DNA of 53,835 bases from Bacteroidales bacterium UBA5287 (GTDB lineage: Bacteria > Bacteroidota > Bacteroidia > Bacteroidales > Dysgonomonadaceae), in the NCBI GenBank assembly GCA_002411345.1, contig DHSL01000056.1, positions 1 to 53,835 on the forward strand, written 5' to 3'. The first letter of the stretch is position 1. Every line of letters starts with the position of its first letter. Below, in pieces: positions 16,953-25,658 of this stretch. The notes below the pieces were generated by a model. That model was not told the origin of the DNA and ran no database searches. It saw only the letters and a program-made list of their open reading frames with translations. The position numbers and the translations under genes were made by a program.

Positions 16953-18521
16953 TTAATTCCGTGGATTAGCTTGTAATCCTGCATTAATTACATCCTGAGG
17001 AAGTTGTACTGCTCTTCTCGGATCATTTTTTAATAATACATCTGGCTCTATACCATCTCTATTATGAGCAATTTCAATACCATACCTTTTAATATCGTAC
17101 CAACGTTGACCATCATGAACATTTTCGATCCTCCTGATATGAAGAATTGCTTGAATCAAATTCTCTTGTACTCCTTCACTAACACTAAATCCTTGAGGAT
17201 TGATTACTTTCTTGACAGATCTATTATTATCACTGTTAAGTTTTATAGGCATATATGAAACTTTTTCGTAGAAAGACACAAGTGCTTCCTGAGATAACGT
17301 TCCAACAGAAGGTAAACAGTTGCCTTTAATCCAAGAATTAATATCAGCAACACCTGCCGCAAAATTATTTTGTAAGATATATGCTTCTGCGCGGCATAAT
17401 AGAGTCTCACCTGCTGTAAATGGAACCATAACTGAATGTAAAAAACCTATTCCGGCTACCTTATCAGTATATTCAAAATAAGCGCCGAACTTTGAAGCTA
17501 CCATTTTCTGATCTAAACCCCAAACAGAATTGGCAACAAATAAATTTTGTCTTACACCCCAAGGACCATTTGCTCTAACACTTTCTCTTTCAAAAATCGG
17601 TCTCGCATGTCCGTATCTTTGACCAATAGTATATGGACCATGAACATATGGCCAAGCTGAATAAGCTGTCATTAGTATAAAATTGGCAGGATCATTGTCT
17701 GCTATATAAGCATCTGTACGAACAGTCCAGTTACTTGCTAAACCTACAATTTTCGACCACTTTATAAGTAATTTGTCAGGATAATCTCCCAATGCCACTG
17801 TTGCATATTCTATCGTTTTATTATATTTATGATAAAACAAATTGAAACGAGCGGCAAAAGCATATGAGGCTTTTTTGTTGAAATGATATTTGGGCACTGA
17901 ATAAATTTCATCATTGATCAATGGTAATCCTGCTTCAATATCTGCATTGATCTTTTCATAAAGATCTTTCATCGTTCCTCTTTCGTACTTCACATCAACT
18001 AATGTTTCTGGCTTTTCCGAATATGGTAAACCTAAATCACTTTCTGCTGTTTCTGGATTGTAAGGCATACAAAACAGATTTGCTAATGCAAAATGAGAAT
18101 AAGCTCTCGCAATTAGTGCTTCACCTTTCTGTGCTTGTAAATTAACAGGATCTCCCATTTCTTTTATTGCATCCAAAGCCTGATTGGCTGCTGCAATTGC
18201 ACCATAATGAGCATCCCATATTGCTTTGGGAGCATCATTACCTGTAGTTGTTATGTCTTTCCATAAATAAGCATCTTCTTGCTCTTGATTATATGGTGAA
18301 TACAAAGAACCATTATCCATTGTATTATCAGACGACATTTCTGCAATCAATGCGGCACTATTGGTAGGATAAGCAGCTACCAAAAGCTTTGTAACTTTTT
18401 CAACGGAATTTATTTCTGCTCTGTTATCAGGCATCGTATCAAGAAAATCTTCACACGACAGAAATAAACCGGTTATTAAAGTAAATAATATAATATATAT
18501 ATTTAATCTTTTCATAATCAT
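16953..18521 (-). CDS. SusD/RagB-family substrate-binding lipoprotein
   Basis: 522 residues. The lipobox (LFLSC) is followed by EDFLDTMPDNRAEI, the usual SusD N-terminus. The TPR-like helical core is visible (IWDAHYGAIAAANQALDAI, ALIARAYSHFALANLFCMPY) and the C-terminal RRIENVHDGQRWYDIKRYG motif is typical. SusD caps its SusC partner and feeds it ligand. The start could be either of two ATGs 6 nt apart (18521 or 18515). It lies 4 nt downstream of susC. The accompanying peptidase suggests a peptide or glycoprotein ligand rather than a simple sugar. Confidence 0.95.
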   Translation of the reverse strand: MIMKRLNIYIILFTLITGLFLSCEDFLDTMPDNRAEINSVEKVTKLLVAAYPTNSAALIAEMSSDNTMDNGSLYSPYNQEQEDAYLWKDITTTGNDAPKAIWDAHYGAIAAANQALDAIKEMGDPVNLQAQKGEALIARAYSHFALANLFCMPYNPETAESDLGLPYSEKPETLVDVKYERGTMKDLYEKINADIEAGLPLINDEIYSVPKYHFNKKASYAFAARFNLFYHKYNKTIEYATVALGDYPDKLLIKWSKIVGLASNWTVRTDAYIADNDPANFILMTAYSAWPYVHGPYTIGQRYGHARPIFERESVRANGPWGVRQNLFVANSVWGLDQKMVASKFGAYFEYTDKVAGIGFLHSVMVPFTAGETLLCRAEAYILQNNFAAGVADINSWIKGNCLPSVGTLSQEALVSFYEKVSYMPIKLNSDNNRSVKKVINPQGFSVSEGVQENLIQAILHIRRIENVHDGQRWYDIKRYGIEIAHNRDGIEPDVLLKNDPRRAVQLPQDVINAGLQANPRN

Positions 18522-18525
18522 AATT

Positions 18526-21500
18526 TTAAAGACTTAATCGTAATGTCAGCGTAAATTGTTTTGGAACAGGTGCAGCAACTCCACCAGTATTAAAGAATTC
18601 TGGGTCTTGACCGTTGAGTTTCTTATCTGCATGGATCAAAAATAAATTGGTTGCTTGTAACTTCAACGACAAATCAGACAATTTGGCTGCAGAGGCTATT
18701 GATTTGGGGAAATCATAATTCAATGAAATCTCTTTCATCCTTATAAAATCTCCTTTTGCTACACGTGCCGTAGAATAATTATAAGCATTGTATGCATAAC
18801 TTAATTTTGAATCATTCTGATTTAAACGTCTGTCAGCAATAACAGGAATATTTGTGGTATTTTCATCACCAGGCAATGTCCAACGATTTTTAAATTCTTT
18901 TGGCATTGCGTCTAAGTCGAAATATCTGTTGCTAAATACAGGATCTAAACGTATTACATTACCAAATGAATATGTCATGAATACATTTAATGTAAATTTC
19001 TTATATGTGAAAATATTTCCAAAACTACCGGTAATGGTTGGATCAGTGGGACCTTCATATTTCAAATGATCCTTAATCTCACGTTCTTGAAAATCAAGAT
19101 TAGATACTGTTACATCACCATCTTCATTTATAAAGGTTGGTAAACCTTCTTCATTAAGTCCCTGAAAATCCATAGAAAATAATGAACGTACCGGATAACC
19201 TTTCATGGTAAATCCAGTTCCTGTAATCATATCAATGATACGAGTATTTGCATCAAGTTCAGTAACCTCATTCTTTGACTTTGAAAAAATGAAATTTGAA
19301 TTCCATTTAAAATCTTGTGTGCTGATATTTCTTGTCGATAAAGTAAATTCAATACCATTGGATTTCATCGTAGCTACATTCGCAAATTTTGTAATCTGAC
19401 CACCTATACCCATAGTATTTATTAATCCAATCAAATCAAAATTGTTCCTTTTGTACCAGTCTGCCGACAAATTAATGCGGTTATCCAAAAATCCTACGTC
19501 AACTCCTAAATTTAACTCATGTTTCTTTTCGTATGTCAACTCGCTGTTTTCAAGATCAATAATCTGTAAACCTGATTCTTTAACTCCGGTAAAAGGTCTC
19601 CATGGATTATAACTGCCAATTACTACATGTGAATTTGTAACTGAAGCTGGACCTCTATCTGCAGTCAATGAATATGAACCTTTTAAAGTTAAATTTGATA
19701 AGGTTGGTCTCAATTGATCAAAAAACTCTTCTTCATGTGCATTCCATGCTCCTGAAACGTTCCAAGTTGGCAACCATCTTGCACTGCGACTCTTTCCTAA
19801 TTTATTTGATCCTTCATATCTCGCGGTTCCATTAATGGTATATTTTCCCATATATGAATAGGTTCCTGTACCAAAGAATGATACTTGACGAGCTCTTGTT
19901 TCATTAACGCCATAATACTGAGCGTTTTCTTCACTCAATTGCTTAAAATACAGATAGTCAAATGCTGGAAGCATACCCATTTCGTACTGCATTGCAACAC
20001 CGTCAAAACTTGTACTTAATCTATCTACTGAATTGACTTCCATACCTCCAAACAGGTTCATGATATGAATATCATTATATACGTCATTATAACTTAATGT
20101 TCCACGGAAGTCGTAGCTGTTCATGGAATATTTTGTCTCGTTATAAAATCCTCCATTTGGTAAAACGGACACTGGTAAAGAGTTTGGATTATCAGGATCT
20201 GTATAAAGCCATGGGTTGGCATCACGCATAGTTGCATCATCCATAGCCCTGTAAGCTAATGCTTGATTTGAATAATCTTTAATTGAATGTGCCTGATTTG
20301 TCGATGAATATTTATAAGCAAACAAACCTGATGCTTCTAAATTTCTCAAAATCTTCCATTTCATCTCACCCTGAAATCGCAAATCAACCACATCTAAATT
20401 AATGTAATTGTTTTCAAGTTCCGAAACAATATTAAATGGTGCATAATTACGAACATAAAATTCATCGGGATTCAATGTACGCGATGTATTCAATGCGTAT
20501 GAATATGGATTAATATCAAAATCACGCTTCACCTCACCACTTACAACATCTACATTCTGACCTAATGTTCCGGGAGCAGTTTGCTTACGATAAGAACCAT
20601 TTCCTATAAGATTCAAAGTCAAATTGTCAAAGATACGATATAACGCGTTAACGTTTGTTGTATAACGATTTACAGAACTTTGCTTAGACCATCCTGGATC
20701 TGTCATCACACTCAATGATGTGTAATAAGATGCTTTATCCGTACCGGATGACATGCTGACAGCATGATTCTGAGAAATATTATTATTGAATAATAAATCA
20801 AACCAATCTGTATTTCTATATTCGGCTTCTCTTAAATATAAATTTCTTCCTTCTATTGTATTAGGAATACCAAAAGTACCTTTAGTTGCATCATAAGTAT
20901 TAATCAAATGATACATTTTTCCATAAATACCACTGTTAGAAGCTCTGTAGGTCTCAGCAAGGTTAAGATATCCATTAGCTTCTAATTCACGATAAACTCC
21001 CATTTGTTCCTGAGAATTCATTATATTGAAATTTCTATAACTTGGCTTCAAACGCATTGTATATTCACCAGTATAAGAAATTTTGTTCGTTCCTGCTTTT
21101 CCTTTTTTAGTAGTAACAACAATCACTCCTGCCATGGCTCTTGCACCATAAATTGATGTGGCGGAACCATCTTTCAAAATTTGAAAACTTTCAATATCAT
21201 CTGCATTAAGACCGGCAATGGCAGAACTGATCAATGTTACAGCATCACCCGATGATAATGCGTCGGCAGATACTTCTGTTACATCTTCCATAATAACTCC
21301 ATCAACAACCCAAAGGGGTTTTGAACTTCCATAAATTGATGTGGCTCCACGTACCCTGATCTTAGGGGCGGTTCCAAAAGTTCCGGAAACATTCTGAACT
21401 GATACACCGGCAGAACGTCCTTCAAGAGCACGACTCACATCTGCAAGTCCGTCAAGTTTAACATCTTCTGCCGATAACTTATCTGTAGCACCCGTAAAAA

Positions 21501-21834
21501 GACGCTTGTCTGTAACAGTCATACCGGTTACAACAACTTCTTGCAATAACTCTGAATCTTGCTTTAATACAATTTGTAAAACAGGTGCTACTTTCACCTC
21601 TTGTGTAACCATTCCAACATATGAAACAGTTAATGTACCTCCGGATGGAGCAGATAGGGTGAATTTACCGTCAATATCAGTTGCTGCACCCTGAGTACCA
21701 CCCTTAACTCGTATTGTAGCTCCAATAACTGGCTCTCCTGTATCATCAACCACAGTACCTTTTATCTGTGTTTGAGCTACAAGTGCCATCAACCCAACTA
21801 AATATAGGGTCAAAAACATAGTTAGCTTCCTCAT
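18526..21834 (-). CDS. SusC/RagA-family TonB-dependent transporter
   Basis: 1102 residues. A signal peptide is followed by a carboxypeptidase-regulatory-like domain (about 22-105: IKGTVVDDTGEPVIGATIRVKGG), a TonB-box/plug region (LQEVVVTGMTV, ALEGRSAGVSV, IRVRGATSIYG, PLWVVDGVIM, ILKDGSATSIYGARAMAGVI) and a long beta-barrel ending in a terminal aromatic-free strand LTLRLSL. It imports a SusD-delivered ligand across the outer membrane using TonB energy. Length is typical. No signal-transduction extension (STN domain) precedes the regulatory-like domain, so anti-sigma control through this protein is unlikely. Confidence 0.95.
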   Translation of the reverse strand: MRKLTMFLTLYLVGLMALVAQTQIKGTVVDDTGEPVIGATIRVKGGTQGAATDIDGKFTLSAPSGGTLTVSYVGMVTQEVKVAPVLQIVLKQDSELLQEVVVTGMTVTDKRLFTGATDKLSAEDVKLDGLADVSRALEGRSAGVSVQNVSGTFGTAPKIRVRGATSIYGSSKPLWVVDGVIMEDVTEVSADALSSGDAVTLISSAIAGLNADDIESFQILKDGSATSIYGARAMAGVIVVTTKKGKAGTNKISYTGEYTMRLKPSYRNFNIMNSQEQMGVYRELEANGYLNLAETYRASNSGIYGKMYHLINTYDATKGTFGIPNTIEGRNLYLREAEYRNTDWFDLLFNNNISQNHAVSMSSGTDKASYYTSLSVMTDPGWSKQSSVNRYTTNVNALYRIFDNLTLNLIGNGSYRKQTAPGTLGQNVDVVSGEVKRDFDINPYSYALNTSRTLNPDEFYVRNYAPFNIVSELENNYINLDVVDLRFQGEMKWKILRNLEASGLFAYKYSSTNQAHSIKDYSNQALAYRAMDDATMRDANPWLYTDPDNPNSLPVSVLPNGGFYNETKYSMNSYDFRGTLSYNDVYNDIHIMNLFGGMEVNSVDRLSTSFDGVAMQYEMGMLPAFDYLYFKQLSEENAQYYGVNETRARQVSFFGTGTYSYMGKYTINGTARYEGSNKLGKSRSARWLPTWNVSGAWNAHEEEFFDQLRPTLSNLTLKGSYSLTADRGPASVTNSHVVIGSYNPWRPFTGVKESGLQIIDLENSELTYEKKHELNLGVDVGFLDNRINLSADWYKRNNFDLIGLINTMGIGGQITKFANVATMKSNGIEFTLSTRNISTQDFKWNSNFIFSKSKNEVTELDANTRIIDMITGTGFTMKGYPVRSLFSMDFQGLNEEGLPTFINEDGDVTVSNLDFQEREIKDHLKYEGPTDPTITGSFGNIFTYKKFTLNVFMTYSFGNVIRLDPVFSNRYFDLDAMPKEFKNRWTLPGDENTTNIPVIADRRLNQNDSKLSYAYNAYNYSTARVAKGDFIRMKEISLNYDFPKSIASAAKLSDLSLKLQATNLFLIHADKKLNGQDPEFFNTGGVAAPVPKQFTLTLRLSL

Positions 21835-21889
21835 CTTAAACTCTATTTTTTAAAATATCTCTTTCATTAATTATTCTTGTTTTCATATA

Positions 21890-21923
21890 TTTACGGGCAA
21901 TATCGTGTAATATTACCCGTAAA
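21890..21923 (-). other. Hairpin in the leader of susC
   Basis: An inverted repeat pairs TTTACGGG (21890-21897) with CCCGTAAA (21916-21923), extended inward by AATAT/ATATT across one mismatch and a 6-nt loop. It lies between the beta-helix gene stop and the susC ATG. No T-run follows on either strand, so it looks like a processing or stabilising element rather than a terminator. Confidence 0.45.
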
Positions 21924-21935
21924 TCCATATTTGAA

Positions 21936-23729
21936 TTATGGTTTATATGGAGGCATAAACGTTACTTTACCTAATAATTCATTATCATTTTTATGAGTGA
22001 TAACTTTCTCTATTTCAGTTTCACTTTGCTCAAATGATCCCCAATTATTATTCACTGCCGATAAATCAAGGGGAGAGTTATTATATAATTCATACAAAAC
22101 ACCATCATGACCGTTTTCAGCTAAAATATTCTTTCCTACATTGTAATCTGCTCCTTCTGTTAAATTACCAATATTAACAATAGGTCCTTTTGTAGTTGTG
22201 GAACTACCTATGATGGTAATACCCCAAAGATTTCTCTTAATAATATTTTCAGATATCTTTACTTTCTGACCACCATTAGTGTTATAAATACTGATACCAC
22301 TTCCTCCGTTCATAGGATTAGACTCATATTTATTATCAAGAATTTCATTACCGATAATATCAACATCCATAACGCCGTTTGTAGTGATTCCATAACGACA
22401 ATCTCTAACCTTATTGCCTTTAATTATAACTTTGTTAATTCCAGAAATTCCTAAAAAATTATTAACAGCAATACCACCATTCATGGTAATTTCAGCAGGT
22501 CCAACAACTTCATTATCCGAAACTTCAACTATACCAATACCTCCAACAGTAACATTTATTTGAGGACGATTACTTGCATTAGCTGAATTCTTATACAGGT
22601 AGTTGTTTTTAAATACAAGTGGAGATGATCCATTTGCTGATCCGTTAATAGCGGGATATCCATTCTCAATAAATCTACAGTTTGTTACTTTTACATCTAA
22701 ATTTTTTCCCATGTCTATTGCTGCTCTTCTAGATGTAACATTTTTAAATTCACAACTGTCAATTTTAACTGGTTGAAGCGCATACAATCTGATTGGCACA
22801 TCAACAAAAGTTACGTTCTTTATTTCAGCACCAGCATTATCACCGGTTATATAGATACTTTTTGGTTGTGATGTATTATCTTCATCATATCGTGTTATTG
22901 TTGCTTTTGTCTTTGGAGTAAAATCTAACGTACCGCTAATTTTAATTTCAATTCCATCTTTTAATTTTACGGTTTCGTTATCAAACAATCGTAAAATTGT
23001 TCCTTCAACAATTTCAAAATTAGAACTTACTACATAAGCTCCATCTTCAATTGTTACACCGGAATTTTCAATATTACTTAATTTTCTGAATGTAAACACA
23101 TTTTCTTGTTCTATAACCTCAACCTGACAAGTAGTTGTTTTGTCGTTAACAGTTAATGTTATTTCAGAAGTTCCGGCAAATAAAGCTTCAATATTACCTT
23201 CTTGATCTACAGAAATAACCTTGTCATCCGATGAAGTCCAGGTAACATTCTTAATAGTTGCATTCTCAGGTGTTAGCGTATATTCTAACTTAAGCTTATC
23301 ACCAACACTCATCGAACTCGGAGGTGTCACCAATTCAAGGTTAGTCAATTCAATAATTGCCTGATTAACTTGAATTGTTTTACTGATTTCTTCTGATATG
23401 ATTTTAATCTCAGCAGAACGTGCTTCAGTAGTTGTAGTTTCTGTCAGTTTAATTACTAAAGTCGCTTCCCCGGCTTCACCTTGTTTAGGTGATACATCCA
23501 ACCAGGTAGCATCAACTGGAGCTAATTGCCAAGCTTTTGTCGAAGTAAATTTTACTATTTTCTCTGTTTCAGAATCACTAGGATGGAAAGTGATTGTACT
23601 TTCTGATTTAATAACAATCTCAGGATCAACTATTTCAGTTTTTTCACAACTGAACATTGTAAACATCACTAATAATAATGCCCAAGAAAATTTGGAGAAC
23701 AGATCATAATTTTTTTTAAGTGCAAACAT
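21936..23729 (-). CDS. BACON/BIG2/parallel beta-helix lipoprotein
   Basis: About 597 residues from the ATG at 23729; a TTG 9 nt upstream is less likely. The signal peptide ends in a lipobox (FTMFSC). A BACON domain spans about 45-125 (AWQLAPVDATWLDVSPKQGEAG), a BIG2 Ig-like domain about 130-205 (TLTPENATIKNVTWTSSDDKVISVD), and the rest is a right-handed parallel beta-helix with repeated N-rich coils such as KNVTFVDVPIRLY and SGINKVIIKGNKVRDCRYGI. This resembles pectate-lyase-like or surface-adhesin helices, but no catalytic residues can be assigned. It precedes susC by 101 nt and likely shares its promoter. Confidence 0.82.
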   Translation of the reverse strand: MFALKKNYDLFSKFSWALLLVMFTMFSCEKTEIVDPEIVIKSESTITFHPSDSETEKIVKFTSTKAWQLAPVDATWLDVSPKQGEAGEATLVIKLTETTTTEARSAEIKIISEEISKTIQVNQAIIELTNLELVTPPSSMSVGDKLKLEYTLTPENATIKNVTWTSSDDKVISVDQEGNIEALFAGTSEITLTVNDKTTTCQVEVIEQENVFTFRKLSNIENSGVTIEDGAYVVSSNFEIVEGTILRLFDNETVKLKDGIEIKISGTLDFTPKTKATITRYDEDNTSQPKSIYITGDNAGAEIKNVTFVDVPIRLYALQPVKIDSCEFKNVTSRRAAIDMGKNLDVKVTNCRFIENGYPAINGSANGSSPLVFKNNYLYKNSANASNRPQINVTVGGIGIVEVSDNEVVGPAEITMNGGIAVNNFLGISGINKVIIKGNKVRDCRYGITTNGVMDVDIIGNEILDNKYESNPMNGGSGISIYNTNGGQKVKISENIIKRNLWGITIIGSSTTTKGPIVNIGNLTEGADYNVGKNILAENGHDGVLYELYNNSPLDLSAVNNNWGSFEQSETEIEKVITHKNDNELLGKVTFMPPYKP

Positions 23730-23884
23730 AATTTTCAATATTAGTATTTATTTAATTTAATTAATTAATTTAACAGTGAGGAATGTGGTTTATCTTTAAA
23801 AACTGGCCGGTAATGACTAAATAAAAAATTTTGTTCAGGTTTAACCAATCCAATTAACATTTATATAGAAATCATTCCAGCTGA

Positions 23885-23892
23885 CAAATATA
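23885..23892 (-). promoter_or_regulatory. -7 promoter box for the SusCD locus
   Basis: TATATTTG on the minus strand matches TAnnTTTG exactly. It would give a leader of about 150 nt to the beta-helix ATG. It is the only exact match I found upstream of that gene; none lies between the beta-helix gene and susC, which favours one transcript. Confidence 0.45.
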
Positions 23893-24178
23893 AACCAATT
23901 ATTTTAATTACATGTTTTTTTGCACTTTTTTTTTTAAATAAAAAGACATTTAACATGAAATTGAGATATTTTTATCACACTTTACTTACTTTTTATTAAT
24001 TTATGCAATAATATTATCAAACTTAAAAGGTAACAATTTTAACATAATAAAGATATCATTAAAGATATCTGTCTCCACATAATAATTAACTAAAGTATAT
24101 TTATTTCCTCCATGATATAGAAATATAATTTGGTTAAATTAAGCAAAACATCCTCTTTTACAAGGTATATAAAGATAC

Positions 24179-24210
24179 TGATTTTTCCCGACATAATCAA
24201 GGAAAAATCA
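24179..24210 (-). terminator. Weak hairpin after the AAA ATPase gene
   Basis: A perfect 10-bp inverted repeat (TGATTTTTCC at 24179-24188, GGAAAAATCA at 24201-24210) with a 12-nt loop lies about 50 nt after the ATPase stop. It is AT-rich and no strong T-run follows on the minus strand. Confidence 0.35.
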
Positions 24211-24261
24211 ATATAAAATCGTTTATTTATGCACTTTTTCAGTGAATATTTAGTTTTTTAT

Positions 24262-25557
24262 TTAAATGCAAAAGGCAGAATATAATGGAACTGATTTAAT
24301 GTTGTTTTCAAATCCAAAATTCTTTTTGGATATGCGTATTGCATAAGGTGAATTATATTTTTTAGCAAAAATACCTAAACTTTTTGAACGATTACGTTCT
24401 CCTTTCTTTACCTCTACAGGAATAACAACATCTTCTTTCTGAAGTATAAAATCAACTTCTGCTTTACCCTCACTTTGCCAATAAAATAATTCATATCCTT
24501 TGTTTGTAAAAACCTGAGCCACATAGTTTTCCGTCATGGCTCCAATAAAAATATTGTCAACTTCAATTGGTGACAAAATGGTTTGCAAAGGTGTCTTTGA
24601 ACAAAGTGTAAGCATCCCTATATCAGACATATATAACTTAAAATTGACTAAATCTGCATAAACATTTATTGGGATGTATCCGTGTGTTAAGCGTTGGCAT
24701 TTCAATACAATTCCTGCAAATTGAAGCCACTCAATTGCTTCTCCAAAAATGGTAGCTGTACCTCCTCTTTGTACAACCTTATATTGAAACTTAGCATTTT
24801 CTTTAGCTAATTGTGCTGGTATAGATTTGTAACAAGCTCTTATTTTAACGCTTGTTGTCGGATCGGCATATTTTGCCATATCAGAAATATATTCGTTAAT
24901 AATGTTATTTTGTACTGGCTGTACTTGTACAAAACTTTCTGTTTCAACAAAAGTATTTACAGAGGCAGGCATACCACCAACAATTAAATATTGTTGATAC
25001 ATTTCCAATCCGATTTTATGCAATGCTTCAGGCATAGCCTCGTTGCCGGCAAAATGGTTTTTTATTTCTTCGACTAATTTTTTTCGATTCATTGCCCATA
25101 AAAACTCCTCAAAATCAAGTGGGTACATATTTATTTCATTAACTTTACCTACGGGAAATGAATATTTCTGTCGGTTAATTGCTACTCCCAACAAGGATCC
25201 GGCTGCTATCACATGATGCTCTGGTGTTTGTTCGCAAAAGTATTTCAATGAAGTAAGGGCTCTTTCACTTGCCTGTACCTCATCAAAGAATATAAGAGTC
25301 TTTCCGGCTGAAATTTCTACTCCTTTTACTGCTTCAAGATATTGTAAGATTTTTTTAGGTGATAATTCTGTTTCGAGATATTTGTCCAATGTATGTTCTA
25401 TCTCCATATTAAGATATAACACTTGATCATAATATTCTCTTCCAAACTCTAACACAATATATGTTTTCCCAACCTGACGGGCGCCATTTATAATCAAAGG
25501 CATTCTTTGGGGGTTGTTTTTCCATTCAATAAGAGAGTCACTTACTTTTCTTTTCAT
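24262..25557 (-). CDS. AAA ATPase with DUF4143 domain
   Basis: 431 residues, cytoplasmic. Walker A GARQVGKT lies at 25-32 and Walker B LIFFDEVQ ends near Asp92-Glu93. The C-terminal DUF4143 domain has the typical YFWQSEGKAEVDFILQ-type nuclease-like core (KAEVDFILQ followed by VEVKKGE), resembling a PD-(D/E)xK fold. These proteins are very common, often multicopy, in Bacteroidota and in archaea; their role is unproven. The gene is isolated, with no toxin or partner beside it and no clear promoter box. The assignment to the AAA_14/DUF4143 family is secure. Confidence 0.9.
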   Translation of the reverse strand: MKRKVSDSLIEWKNNPQRMPLIINGARQVGKTYIVLEFGREYYDQVLYLNMEIEHTLDKYLETELSPKKILQYLEAVKGVEISAGKTLIFFDEVQASERALTSLKYFCEQTPEHHVIAAGSLLGVAINRQKYSFPVGKVNEINMYPLDFEEFLWAMNRKKLVEEIKNHFAGNEAMPEALHKIGLEMYQQYLIVGGMPASVNTFVETESFVQVQPVQNNIINEYISDMAKYADPTTSVKIRACYKSIPAQLAKENAKFQYKVVQRGGTATIFGEAIEWLQFAGIVLKCQRLTHGYIPINVYADLVNFKLYMSDIGMLTLCSKTPLQTILSPIEVDNIFIGAMTENYVAQVFTNKGYELFYWQSEGKAEVDFILQKEDVVIPVEVKKGERNRSKSLGIFAKKYNSPYAIRISKKNFGFENNIKSVPLYSAFCI

Positions 25558-25658
25558 CGGATTATTTTTTCGCTAAATTACTGAAATGTTCCGATAAATC
25601 AAAATATTCTGACTTTTTCGAACTTAACGATCAATTTTATTGTCATAATAGAGAAATA

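Larger units (their letters stand above)
23739..24261. other. AT-rich spacer upstream of the SusCD locus
   Basis: This 523-bp region separates the AAA ATPase gene from the beta-helix gene. It contains the -7 box at 23885-23892 and the hairpin at 24179-24210. The middle (about 23920-24170) is very AT-rich and contains a short repeated AAGATATC motif near 24050-24070. I see no ORF. Confidence 0.45.
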
